The position numbers and the translations under genes were made by a program. This document shows, one piece after another, positions 1-8,173 of a stretch of DNA of 64,000 bases. How positions within the stretch are numbered: position 1 is the first letter of the stretch; each line of letters begins with the position of its first letter. Source of the stretch: Lysinibacillus_B sp031181585 (lineage in GTDB: Bacteria > Bacillota > Bacilli > Bacillales_A > Planococcaceae); contig NZ_CP154840.1 in the NCBI RefSeq assembly GCF_047301505.1, positions 2,542,001 through 2,606,000 of the forward strand, read 5' to 3'. A model generated the notes under the pieces. The model ran no database searches, had not been told where the DNA came from, and saw only the letters and a list, made by a program, of their open reading frames with translations.

Positions 1-244
1 AATTATCCGCCATTTCAGATTGCAATTGATAAAAAGATAACGGATTTTCAAATGACTTAGCGATAATATATTCATGCATTTTTTCATCCGAATATAAGTG
101 ATCTATCAATAACTCTAGTACATCTCCTTGTTTCATTTCTAATACATGAGCAATAAAATTAATACGGTCTCGACTCTCCGTTGTTAATTTAAATGTCTTT
201 GATTCAATGACATCTTCTAGATGTTCTCTATAGAAAAAATCCAT
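1..244 (-). CDS. Hypothetical protein, C-terminus outside window
   Basis: Reading the minus strand from an ATG at 244 gives an open frame of 81 residues that runs off the left edge without a stop. It begins MDFFYREHLEDVIESK. A GGTGGTGAGAG Shine-Dalgarno sequence sits just upstream, which fixes the start. The segment around residues 18-55 (FKLTTESRDRI...LELLIDHLYSDE) looks like a short beta strand followed by two helices, reminiscent of ribbon-helix-helix or small regulatory proteins, but I do not recognise the family. It has no signal peptide or membrane segment. Function unknown. Confidence 0.6.
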   Translation of the reverse strand, partial: MDFFYREHLEDVIESKTFKLTTESRDRINFIAHVLEMKQGDVLELLIDHLYSDEKMHEYIIAKSFENPLSFYQLQSEMADN

Positions 245-483
245 TTCTCTCACCACCTTTGATAACACTATATTACAACAAAAGAAATCATTTTTCAATA
301 ATTAGAAATCTAATAGATTACCTTTTTAAAAAAGCGGATTACTTAATAGGAGTTTTATATTGTAATGGACCATTTGTGGAATAAGAGAAACTCTACATAT
401 GAACTGCATCCCAATACCAAGAAAGGATTTTTTAATCATTTTTTTATAAATGATGCTACTGTATTTTAACTCCCTAACAAAAA

Positions 484-537
484 AGGAGAAATGTTATCTT
501 TTTGTGACTTTTTCACAAAAAAGAATTCATTTCTCCT
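484..537. repeat. Interrupted double palindrome
   Basis: The outer arms AGGAGAAATG and CATTTCTCCT and the inner arms TTTTTGTGA and TCACAAAAA are each exactly complementary, so the 54-bp stretch can fold into a two-part hairpin. It lacks a U-tract on either strand, so it is not an obvious terminator. It could be a protein-binding site or part of a small mobile repeat. Confidence 0.6.
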
Positions 538-550
538 CTTCTAACCGTTG

Positions 551-655
551 TTATATCAAGGTTTTAAGAAAATATGAGCGCATATATTCTTCGTAAGCGT
601 TCATATTTTCGCCCTCTTTCATTTATATTCGCAGTGCCTATTATATCAAGGTTTT
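551..655. repeat. 15-bp direct repeats around a 13-bp inverted repeat
   Basis: TTATATCAAGGTTTT occurs at 551-565 and again at 641-655. Between them, GAAAATATGAGCG (568-580) pairs with CGTTCATATTTTC (598-610) with one mismatch. The hairpin lies between direct repeats, as in a miniature element or recombinase site. No function can be assigned. Confidence 0.5.
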
Positions 656-848
656 TCCCACATGTACAAAGATTGGATTTTCATCATTTTTTTATTCACT
701 TAGGATATACAGAGTTCTTTTCAAAATAAATATGCTATTTCATATTAATATCTATTCCAAAAATAACTTCTTCCGCTAATGTTACAATCGGTCATTTTTA
801 ATTAGTAAAAATTATATTTATTTTAACAACTCCGGGCAGCCTCCTGCT

Positions 849-1619
849 TTAATTACAATCATTCATCGTATCATAGAGCAGCCTTGAATATGGATGTGCA
901 AGCCGGCCGCGTTCCCACTGGGTAAGGATTTCTACAATTTCTCCTTGGTACATTACCGCGACACGATCACATAACTGCTTAGTAGACTGTAAATCATGGG
1001 TAATAAATAAATAACTGAGCCCTTCCTGCCTCTGAATCATTCTCAGCACTTCTATGATTGCTTTTTGTGATTGACCATCGAGACTGGCAATCGATTCATC
1101 AAAAATAATGAGCTCCGGCTTAACGGCCAAAGCTTTGGCAATACATACGCGTTGCTTTTGCCCGCCGCTTAGTTGATTGGGAAACCGTTTCAAAAAGGAC
1201 GTATCTAAACCAACTACATGCAGCAGCCTATTACATTCTTCATGCCAGTTCTTTTCCTCAGGAAAGAAGTTACGAATCGGCTCTGCAAGAATCTCCTCAA
1301 CCTTCATTTTAGGGTGCAGTGATGCAGAGGAATCCTGCATCACCATTTGTACACTTTTATAGAATGTAACATCTTTTAAGTGCTTTGAATGGATGCTGTG
1401 TCCCTTCCATAAAATCTGTCCGGCAGTTATTTTTTCAAGCCGCATGATGCATTTTGCAATCGTACTTTTTCCGCTTCCGCTCTCACCTACAAGCGCAACG
1501 CTCTCGCCTTTTGATATAGACAGACTGGCATTGTTGACGGCTGCTTTTTTTCTGCCTTTGTCCTTTCTCAACCATAAAGGGTATTCTTTTGTCATCTGCC
1601 TTAATTCCAGCAAAATCAT
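849..1619 (-). CDS. Nik/Opp-type ABC transporter ATPase (NikE/OppF position)
   Basis: This is the second ATPase of a Nik/Opp-family importer, 256 residues, the short NikE-like length and not the longer OppF length. Walker A is GESGSGKST near residue 45, the signature LSGGQKQR near 150 and Walker B LIIFDES near 170. The catalytic Glu is present; the usual Pro after it is Ser. A switch His follows in FITHD. The start ATG overlaps the previous stop by 4 bases and has AAGGAGGGG upstream. It is the last gene of the riboswitch-controlled operon. It should energise metal-complex or peptide uptake at the inner face of the membrane. Cobalt is inferred from the riboswitch. Confidence 0.9.
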   Translation of the reverse strand: MILLELRQMTKEYPLWLRKDKGRKKAAVNNASLSISKGESVALVGESGSGKSTIAKCIMRLEKITAGQILWKGHSIHSKHLKDVTFYKSVQMVMQDSSASLHPKMKVEEILAEPIRNFFPEEKNWHEECNRLLHVVGLDTSFLKRFPNQLSGGQKQRVCIAKALAVKPELIIFDESIASLDGQSQKAIIEVLRMIQRQEGLSYLFITHDLQSTKQLCDRVAVMYQGEIVEILTQWERGRLAHPYSRLLYDTMNDCN

Positions 1620-2329
1620 AAAAGCACCCCTCCTTCATTCATATGAACGATGCGATCTGCATATTTTTCCACACTGTTTTCATCGTGGGAAATGAGCAGC
1701 ACCGTCAACCCCAGAGTACGTTGTAATTGCTTTAGCAACTGCAGGACTTTTTCGCGGTTCACTACATCAAGTGCAGTTGTTGGCTCGTCGGCAATCAGTA
1801 TTTTGGGCTGCAGGCTCAGCATCATCGCCAACAAGACACGCTGCCTCATTCCTCCGCTTAATTCAAACGGATACGAAGAAAAAATTTGAGCGGGTTCCTC
1901 GAAGCCAACCTGACTCAACAGATCAAGGAGAAAATGTTCAACTTCTTTAGTCACTCCCAGCTTCCTGTGGCGAATAGTTTCCAACATCTGCTTTTTTACA
2001 AGCCGAATCGGATCTAAACCATTTAAAGAATGTTGAATCATTATACTGATATGATTCCGCCTTAATTGTTCAAATTGCTTCTCGCTAAACTGCACAATAT
2101 TTTTACCTTCGAACAGGATTTTCCCCTTGGAAACGCTCAACCCTTTATCCAGCAAGCCGACTAACGCATGAGAAATGACGCTTTTACCGGCCCCGCTTTT
2201 TCCTGTCAACGCAACCATTTCTCCAGGATATAATGTGAAAGATACATCTTGTAATATGATTTCCTGCTGCTGTCCTTTTTTATATGTAATTTCTACATGC
2301 TCCACCTTTAATAATGCTTCTCTTGCCAA
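1616..2329 (-). CDS. Nik/Opp-type ABC transporter ATPase (NikD/OppD position), TTG start
   Basis: First ATPase of the importer, 237 residues. Walker A GKSGAGKS, signature LSGGMRQR and Walker B ILIADEPTTALD are all intact, followed by a His switch (LLISHDE). I place the start at a TTG at 2329: AAGGAGG lies in the last codons of the preceding permease gene, nine bases upstream, and the TTG begins four bases after that gene's TAA. The longer frame from an in-frame ATG at 2380 would overlap the permease gene by 47 bases and has no good ribosome binding site. It forms a heterodimer with the downstream ATPase. Confidence 0.88.
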   Translation of the reverse strand: MAREALLKVEHVEITYKKGQQQEIILQDVSFTLYPGEMVALTGKSGAGKSVISHALVGLLDKGLSVSKGKILFEGKNIVQFSEKQFEQLRRNHISIMIQHSLNGLDPIRLVKKQMLETIRHRKLGVTKEVEHFLLDLLSQVGFEEPAQIFSSYPFELSGGMRQRVLLAMMLSLQPKILIADEPTTALDVVNREKVLQLLKQLQRTLGLTVLLISHDENSVEKYADRIVHMNEGGVLL

Positions 2330-2333
2330 TATC

Positions 2334-3164
2334 TTACGCCTCCTTGGCTGCAGTTCTATCATATTCTCCCAATTTTTCACTTACTAATTGGCAAGCAAGG
2401 ACGAACAAAACAATTGCTGCTCCAGGGAAAATCATGACATGCGGAGAAACTTGAAAGTAATTTGTCGCATCATTCAGCATGGCACCCCATTCAGGTGTCG
2501 GCGGTTGTGAACCAAGCCCCAAGAAGGAAAGGCCAGCTATATTTAAAACAATCTTGCCAACATCCAGTGCACTAAAAATAATGATGGGCATCCCTATTTG
2601 AGGAAGCACATAACGTTTTAATATACGAAAGTGGGAATTTCCGGCCATTCTTGCAGAGAAGATATAATCTTCTTGAGATATTTTTACAACTAGGCTCCGA
2701 ATAAAGCGAACATAGCCTGCCCAACGGACCACTACAATCGCAAAAATCATATTTACCAAGCCGGGGCCCAATAATCCTACAATCGCAATCGTTAGGACGA
2801 TATCCGGAATCGCCAGAGTGCCGTCGATGACTCTCATCAGCAAATGATCCGAACGCCCCCGGACATAGCCTGTTGCCAATGCAATGGGCACACTGATCAG
2901 CAGCGTTAGGAACATAATGACCAATGCAGATACAGCACTTATTCGAATACCAAAAATAATTCGAGATAAGATACAGCGACCTAGATGATCTGTACCAAAT
3001 GGATAAACCCAGCTAGGAGATTGCAGCCTAACACCCAGATTTACTGCCAAAGGATCATGAGGTGCAATCCAAGGTGCAAATAATCCGGCTACAGAAATGA
3101 GAAACAGGATGCCGGCTCCTGCAAGTAAACCAATATTTACTTGCTTCAATTTTCTCACTATCAC
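2334..3164 (-). CDS. Nik/Opp-type ABC permease (NikC/OppC)
   Basis: Inner-membrane permease, 276 residues, of the DppC/NikC family. An N-terminal hydrophobic segment (about residues 12-32) is followed by the family motif around FGTDHLGRC near residue 56 and by further membrane helices. The coupling-helix EAA-like loop lies around residues 170-200 (ARMAGNSHFRILKRYVLPQ). It starts at GTG with AGGAGGTG upstream, 13 bases after the preceding permease gene. It pairs with the NikB-like permease to form the channel. Confidence 0.9.
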   Translation of the reverse strand: MIVRKLKQVNIGLLAGAGILFLISVAGLFAPWIAPHDPLAVNLGVRLQSPSWVYPFGTDHLGRCILSRIIFGIRISAVSALVIMFLTLLISVPIALATGYVRGRSDHLLMRVIDGTLAIPDIVLTIAIVGLLGPGLVNMIFAIVVVRWAGYVRFIRSLVVKISQEDYIFSARMAGNSHFRILKRYVLPQIGMPIIIFSALDVGKIVLNIAGLSFLGLGSQPPTPEWGAMLNDATNYFQVSPHVMIFPGAAIVLFVLACQLVSEKLGEYDRTAAKEA

Positions 3165-3177
3165 CTTTCAACACCTC

Positions 3178-4107
3178 CTATCGAACCCTTAAACGTGGAT
3201 CAATGATCATATAGATAAAGTCGACAAGCATATGGATTGTTACAAATAAAACGGCAGCAAAAATAACATATCCTTGAATGACAGGATAATCCCGCATTGT
3301 AATGGATTGAACAATATACTGCCCCAGCCCCGGCCATGAAAAAATAGTCTCTACAATAATACTGCCGCCCACCATAAAAGCAAAGCTTGTACCAACTACC
3401 GTTACAATTGGCAGTAAAGCATGCTTTACTACTTGAAATACTAAAATCCTATTTTTTGATATTCCTCTGGCTCTGGATGCCTTGACGAATGGCTGCTGCA
3501 GCATTTCCAGCATATTGGCACGTAATACACGTGCATACACTGTCCCCAGCCCCAATCCTAAAGTGGCGGCAGGTAAAATCAGATTCCTCCAATTCCCTCT
3601 CCCCATAGAGGGCAGCCAGCCAAAATGAACCGAAAAAATGTAAATACAAAGAAACCCCAGCCAAAATGTAGGCACCGCCGAACCTAGAAGGGCTAAAACC
3701 CTCCCTATTTTATCCAATGCACCATTTTCATAAACAGCAGCGGAGATTCCTAAAACCAGCGTTACAACCAGCATTATAACAAGGCCTGCAAATGCCAGCT
3801 CCAACGTAGCCGGCAGCCTTATAAGCAGCTCGCTGATGACAGGCTTTTGGGAAACAAATGAACTACCCCATTGTCCTGTAACTATTTGCTGCAGCCATTC
3901 CATATATTGGACGCCTATAGAGTCCGTTAAGCCTAATTCGCTCCTCAATGCATGAATAGCCTCATCAGACGCAGGAACATCATTGGCTTTCAACATAATC
4001 GTTGCAGGGTCTCCCGGTGAAAATCTAACCAATAAGAAGGTCAGGGTCGCAACACAAAAAACTACAAAAAACAGCTGGATCATTCGTTCGAGTATAAATT
4101 TGATCAT
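3178..4107 (-). CDS. Nik/Opp-type ABC permease (NikB/OppB)
   Basis: Permease of the DppB/NikB family, about 309 residues, with an N-terminal membrane helix, then FSPGDPA near residue 30 that is typical of this family, and a C-terminal conserved block (SWPGLGQYIVQSI...RDYPVIQG). The EAA-like loop (KASRARGISKNRILVFQVVKHALLP) is clear. The start is uncertain: an in-frame TTG directly abuts the stop of the binding-protein gene at 4116, while the ATG at 4107 is the first ATG. Neither has a strong ribosome binding site, so translation may be coupled to the upstream gene. Confidence 0.88.
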   Translation of the reverse strand: MIKFILERMIQLFFVVFCVATLTFLLVRFSPGDPATIMLKANDVPASDEAIHALRSELGLTDSIGVQYMEWLQQIVTGQWGSSFVSQKPVISELLIRLPATLELAFAGLVIMLVVTLVLGISAAVYENGALDKIGRVLALLGSAVPTFWLGFLCIYIFSVHFGWLPSMGRGNWRNLILPAATLGLGLGTVYARVLRANMLEMLQQPFVKASRARGISKNRILVFQVVKHALLPIVTVVGTSFAFMVGGSIIVETIFSWPGLGQYIVQSITMRDYPVIQGYVIFAAVLFVTIHMLVDFIYMIIDPRLRVR

Positions 4108-4116
4108 AGCATTCAA

Positions 4117-5664
4117 TTATTCTTTATCGATGGCAGCGCTATTATAGTAGTATTCTATTGAAAGCGCCCCAAAGCCCTTCAATTTTTTGTCTACAGCAAA
4201 GACAGTGTTTGGATAAACAATATAGGAGTGAGGTACTTCTTTTCCAATTTCCTCTTGTATTTGAATCGCCAATTCTGTACTTTTCTCCGCATCAGTTGTT
4301 TGATGTAATTCATCAATCATTGTATCGACTGTCTGGGATGCAAAATGATTCATGTTTGCTGAGCTGTCTGATTGATAGAAGAGTTCCAAGAAAAAGTATG
4401 GGCTGCCGGTGTGGGCCGTCAGCATACTGTACATCGCCAAATCCCATTCTTCATTCACCAATGTTTCATCAATATTCTCTACTTGGCGAATATTCACTTT
4501 CATTCCTTGTTCCAGTAATTTGTTTTGAATCACCTCGGCCATAACAGTCAGCTCAGGACGCTGCGGGAATGTGAGGAAGGTCGCTTCAAACACTTTTCCA
4601 TCCTTTTCCCACAAGCCTTCCGCATTTTTCGTCCATCCGCCCTGCTGCATCAACTCTTTCACTGATTGTTCTTCCCGTGTTTGCTCCACCTGCCCAAATG
4701 GCAAAACTGGTGAAAAAGGACCGACTGCTGCAGTTCCTTGACCTTTCATAACAGAATCCACTATTTCCTGGCGTGGAATTAATGAATCGACAGCTTTTCG
4801 TACTGCCAATTGCTTGAATATGGGAGATTCCATATTGTACATCACCAAATGTGTACGTAATGACTCGGCTGTCAAAACTTTAAATTTATCATTTTTTTCC
4901 AGTACTTCAATATTGTCAACTGAAATATCCGTCGCACCATCCACATCGCCTGATTGTAAGGCCATTAAACGCGTAGTACTGTCAGCAATAAACTTGATTG
5001 TTACTTCATCCAGTTTCGCTTTTTCTCCCCAATACTGTTCATAGCGTTCTACAATGAGAGAGTCGTCCTGGTTAAACTGCTTGATAGCATATGGACCTGT
5101 AAACGCTGGATAGCCTTCCTTCTCCCCCAGAGAGTCTACATCAGCGATAATAGCGCCGGGATCTGCCAAATTCGAAATCAAGGCCGCATTCATTTCTGTT
5201 GTTTCAATTTTCAGCTCTGTTTTTGATACAGCTTCCATTGTTTTGATTTTTAATAGATCATTCGTTCCTTGGTTGTTCTCAATGGCACGTTGTAAAGAAT
5301 TTTTCACAGCTGTTGCATCCATTGCTTTTCCATTATGGAAAAATACATTTTCCTGCAGTTGGAATAACCATGTTGTGTCGTCCATCTGTTCCCATGATTT
5401 TGCCAGCCATGGAGAAGGAGCAAAATCCTCATTCAATTTAATTAATGTTTCCGCAGTTCCAGAACGCATGACCTCCCAGCTGTCGCCAGTATGGGGGTCC
5501 AGACCGGATGGACTCCAGGAAAAGGCTAAAGTTGCTTTCTTCTCTGCGCCTTCTCTGCTGGCTTTAGCCGTCCGTTCTCCTTCTTCACCTGAGCACCCTG
5601 CCAAAGCAATGATGCATAGCGCCATGCAAAACCAGACTGCCAAAATTTTGTGCGATTTCTTCAT
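4117..5664 (-). CDS. NikA-like solute-binding lipoprotein, predicted cobalt importer component
   Basis: Extracytoplasmic binding protein of solute-binding family 5, 515 residues. A lipoprotein signal peptide ends in the lipobox LAGC about 24 residues from the start. The mature N-terminus (LDPHTGDSWEVMRSGTAETL region) resembles nickel-binding NikA proteins more than oligopeptide OppA proteins, and the length is also NikA-like. I use the ATG at 5664 because TAGGAGGA lies about eight bases upstream and the signal peptide then begins MKKSHK; a longer frame from 5754 would translate the terminator. It is first in a five-gene importer operon behind a cobalamin riboswitch, so the ligand is probably cobalt or a cobalt complex. 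Nickel remains possible. Confidence 0.85.
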   Translation of the reverse strand: MKKSHKILAVWFCMALCIIALAGCSGEEGERTAKASREGAEKKATLAFSWSPSGLDPHTGDSWEVMRSGTAETLIKLNEDFAPSPWLAKSWEQMDDTTWLFQLQENVFFHNGKAMDATAVKNSLQRAIENNQGTNDLLKIKTMEAVSKTELKIETTEMNAALISNLADPGAIIADVDSLGEKEGYPAFTGPYAIKQFNQDDSLIVERYEQYWGEKAKLDEVTIKFIADSTTRLMALQSGDVDGATDISVDNIEVLEKNDKFKVLTAESLRTHLVMYNMESPIFKQLAVRKAVDSLIPRQEIVDSVMKGQGTAAVGPFSPVLPFGQVEQTREEQSVKELMQQGGWTKNAEGLWEKDGKVFEATFLTFPQRPELTVMAEVIQNKLLEQGMKVNIRQVENIDETLVNEEWDLAMYSMLTAHTGSPYFFLELFYQSDSSANMNHFASQTVDTMIDELHQTTDAEKSTELAIQIQEEIGKEVPHSYIVYPNTVFAVDKKLKGFGALSIEYYYNSAAIDKE

Positions 5665-5730
5665 CTTTTCTCCTCCTAAAAATGAATTGTTTACAACCGG
5701 CTGCTTTGTATACCAAGTTGAACAACCCAA

Positions 5731-5771
5731 AATAAAAAGCACTTCTGACAGCAAAAGAGGTCAGAAATGCT
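5731..5771 (-). terminator. Riboswitch expression-platform terminator
   Basis: On the minus strand a 12-bp stem (AGCATTTCTGAC with GTCAGAAGTGCT, one G-U pair) is followed by TTTTTATTTT. It lies between the cobalamin aptamer and the start codon of the binding-protein gene, so control is probably by premature transcription termination when B12 is bound. Confidence 0.85.
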
Positions 5772-5863
5772 TTGGAAAGATAAAAAGGTAGTGTCTAAGC
5801 GACAAAATTTCATCAGCAAACCAACCACCTCTCTAATCTCCCGTAGATCTACAGTGATGTTTA

Positions 5864-6035
5864 AATAGGCAGGTCTCCTGACTTATCTTCTTCACTACCT
5901 GCGCCTTCCCGCTTTTTTTAAAAAGCAGTGGCCCCTTGCAGGTTGCTCTGAATTACAGTGGCGGGAACCGTGTTGGATTTTCACCAAGCTTCCCTTTTAA
6001 GCTGCCCATTCTCGGAATAGGAGCAGCACCTATTT
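5864..6035 (-). promoter_or_regulatory. Cobalamin riboswitch upstream of Nik-type importer
   Basis: Read on the minus strand the segment has the conserved cobalamin-aptamer blocks in order: GGGAAGCTTGGTGAAAATCC, the core CCCGCCACTGT, and the B12-box-like AGTCAGGAGACCTGCCT. The ends AAATAGG and CCTATTT pair to close P1. It precedes the terminator at 5731-5771 and the five-gene importer. The aptamer class is known to bind adenosylcobalamin or related corrinoids and to repress. Cobalt transporters are frequent targets of this class. Confidence 0.95.
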
Positions 6036-6060
6036 AAAAAAAATCTGAAGTTTTCTAAAT

Positions 6061-6090
6061 ATTATCACATATACTTGAGAATGGAAATGA
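6061..6090 (-). promoter_or_regulatory. Candidate promoter with Fur-like motif for the riboswitch operon
   Basis: On the minus strand TGTGATAAT (extended -10, 6061-6069) lies about 25 bases before the aptamer. Just upstream, 6076-6090 reads TGAGAATGGAAATGA on the plus strand, sharing its first eleven bases with the Fur-like motif at 9012-9026. A recognisable -35 is absent. Confidence 0.35.
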
Positions 6091-6364
6091 CTCTTACAGA
6101 TTTTGATGCATCTATTTTTTAAATGTAACGTACTATCAATTCTATAGTACGTAAGTCAATAAAATAGCTGCAACAGTCCCGGGTAAAACTGGTGGCTGCT
6201 TTAGAGGCCAATATTCTGAGCTGCACATACTCCACTATAGCCAGCTACCTAAAATAGTTATATTTATTGGTTCAAGCAACATACACATTCATTGAACATT
6301 ATGTAATTTAACGCATATAGAATTTAATCAGGCGCCCCTATTCTTTATCCTGGTAAGTAAGTTG

Positions 6365-6412
6365 AAACCCCCTAAATACCGCTTGTTCCAAGCTTCGATA
6401 GGGGGTTTTTTG
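6365..6412. terminator. Hairpin between importer leader and exporter gene
   Basis: AAACCCCCTA (6365-6374) pairs with TAGGGGGTTT (6399-6408) across a 24-base loop. On the plus strand it is followed by TT and then G; on the minus strand by TTTC. It most likely ends the minus-strand exporter gene that stops at 6417. The remaining spacer between 6090 and 6365 shows no gene. Confidence 0.6.
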
Positions 6413-6416
6413 TATA

Positions 6417-8129
6417 TTATTTAAACTGAATATGATGCAATTTTGAAAAGATTCCGTTGGCTTTTACTAATTCATCATAAGTACCGCTTTCTTCAATACC
6501 GTTTGGCGTCACGACTAATACTTTATGAGCATCACGAACAGTCGATAAACGATGGGCAATCACAATTGTTGTACGGTTTTGTGCAAGTTCATTCAGTGAT
6601 TGCTGGATGATTTTTTCTGTTTCTGTATCTAATGCAGATGTTGCCTCATCTAAAATCAATATGGGCGGGTTTTTCAGGAACATCCGGGCAATAGCTAAAC
6701 GCTGTTTTTGACCTCCCGATAATTTGAGACCGCGTTCTCCGATTTCTGTCTCATATCCATCCGATAAATTTTCGATAAATTCTTTCAGATGGGCCTTTTC
6801 TGCAGCTTTTTGTATATCCTCAAAGCTTGCTTCTAAATCTCCATAGGCTATATTTTCACGAACAGTTCCGCTAAATAAGAAAACATCCTGCTGAACAATC
6901 CCAATCTGCTTACGAAGCGACTGCTGCGTCATATTGCGCACATCCAGGCCATCGATAGTAATGGATCCTTTACTTACATCATAAAACCTTGGAATGAGTC
7001 CGCTGATCGTCGTTTTTCCTGCACCGGATGGACCGACCAGCGCTACTGTCTCTCCCGCTTTTACGGTAAACGAAATATCCTTCATCACAGGTTTATTATC
7101 TTCATAGGCAAAGGAAACTTGATTGAATGCAATATCCCCTTTTAATTCCTTTACTTCTACAGCATCTGGGCGATCCGCTACATTCGGCTCAACATCTAAC
7201 ATTTCTGTAAACCGCTTAAAGCCTGCCATTCCCTTTGGATATAACTCAAGAAGCGCGCTAATTTTGTCAATCGGCTTTATTAATACATTTGTATACAATA
7301 CGAAACTGACAAACTCACCGTACGATAACTGGCCATTAAAGCTTAGCCAAGCACCGACAATCAAGACAACTAATGTGAGTAGTCGCGTCATCATATAAAT
7401 ACTTGAGTGTGTACCTGCCATTATTTTATATGCGTATAGCTTAGCTTTACGGAAAAATCCGTTCTGCTTGCCGAATCGCTCCATTTCAAATTCTTCATTC
7501 GTAAATGATTTCACGACACGAATTCCAGATATGCTATCCTCTACACGGCTATTCACATCGGCAATTTTCCCGTACATTTCTTTCCAAGCGCCATTCATTT
7601 TTTTATTACTATATGTAATCAGCCAAATAAGGAAAGGCACCATAACTAATACAATCAGTGCTAGTGTTGGATTAACGGTAAACATAATGGCAAATGTACC
7701 AATGAACGTCATAATGGCAATAAAGAAATCTTCCGGACCATGGTGCGCGAATTCACCGATATCAAATAAATCATTCGTTATCCGGCTCATTACATGTCCA
7801 GTCTTCATATTGTCAAAAAACGAAAAGGATTGCTTCTGAAAATGATTAAATAGTTGACGGCGCATATCGGTTTCAATATTAATGCCGAGTTTATGACCGA
7901 GGTAGTTCACAATAAAATTCAAAACGGTACTTAATAGGTATGTAAGTAACAGTAAAATACCTACTTTTACAATCATTCCCCAATCCCCTGTCGGCAATAG
8001 CTTATCAATAAACCATTGCACTGCAAGCGGGAAAATCAGTTCGAGTACCGCCACGAAAATAGCGCTTGAAAAATCAATCATAAAAAGGCGCTTATGGGGT
8101 TTGTAATAAGAGAAAAATCTAAGTATCAT
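6417..8129 (-). CDS. ABC exporter (fused membrane domain and ATPase)
   Basis: Homodimeric type ABC exporter half-transporter of 570 residues. Six membrane helices lie within residues 15-300, then an ATPase domain with Walker A GPSGAGKTT near residue 355, Q-loop, signature LSGGQKQR near 460, Walker B ILILDEATSALD near 482 and His switch VIAHR. It resembles the MsbA/BmrA/YknU group. It follows the siderophore ATPase gene by 44 bases on the same strand, so the two are probably co-transcribed. That neighbour suggests export or handling of a siderophore or haem-type compound, but multidrug or lipid export cannot be excluded. The stretch GGATACCGC before the ATG is a moderate ribosome binding site. 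Confidence 0.85.
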   Translation of the reverse strand: MILRFFSYYKPHKRLFMIDFSSAIFVAVLELIFPLAVQWFIDKLLPTGDWGMIVKVGILLLLTYLLSTVLNFIVNYLGHKLGINIETDMRRQLFNHFQKQSFSFFDNMKTGHVMSRITNDLFDIGEFAHHGPEDFFIAIMTFIGTFAIMFTVNPTLALIVLVMVPFLIWLITYSNKKMNGAWKEMYGKIADVNSRVEDSISGIRVVKSFTNEEFEMERFGKQNGFFRKAKLYAYKIMAGTHSSIYMMTRLLTLVVLIVGAWLSFNGQLSYGEFVSFVLYTNVLIKPIDKISALLELYPKGMAGFKRFTEMLDVEPNVADRPDAVEVKELKGDIAFNQVSFAYEDNKPVMKDISFTVKAGETVALVGPSGAGKTTISGLIPRFYDVSKGSITIDGLDVRNMTQQSLRKQIGIVQQDVFLFSGTVRENIAYGDLEASFEDIQKAAEKAHLKEFIENLSDGYETEIGERGLKLSGGQKQRLAIARMFLKNPPILILDEATSALDTETEKIIQQSLNELAQNRTTIVIAHRLSTVRDAHKVLVVTPNGIEESGTYDELVKANGIFSKLHHIQFK

Positions 8130-8173
8130 GCGGTATCCTCTATTTCTTTTATTTGTTTTTCCTGAAGAAATAG

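Larger units (their letters stand above)
245..848. other. Intergenic spacer with repeats, no gene seen
   Basis: About 600 bases separate the left partial gene from the importer operon. I see no coding frame with a ribosome binding site on either strand. The spacer holds a 54-bp interrupted palindrome at 484-537 and a pair of 15-bp direct repeats flanking a hairpin at 551-655, listed separately. Confidence 0.6.

Noticed and set aside
849..5664. Oligopeptide (Opp/Dpp) importer
   Set aside because: ATPases are short and the binding protein resembles NikA; together with the cobalamin riboswitch a metal substrate is more likely, though peptides cannot be fully excluded.
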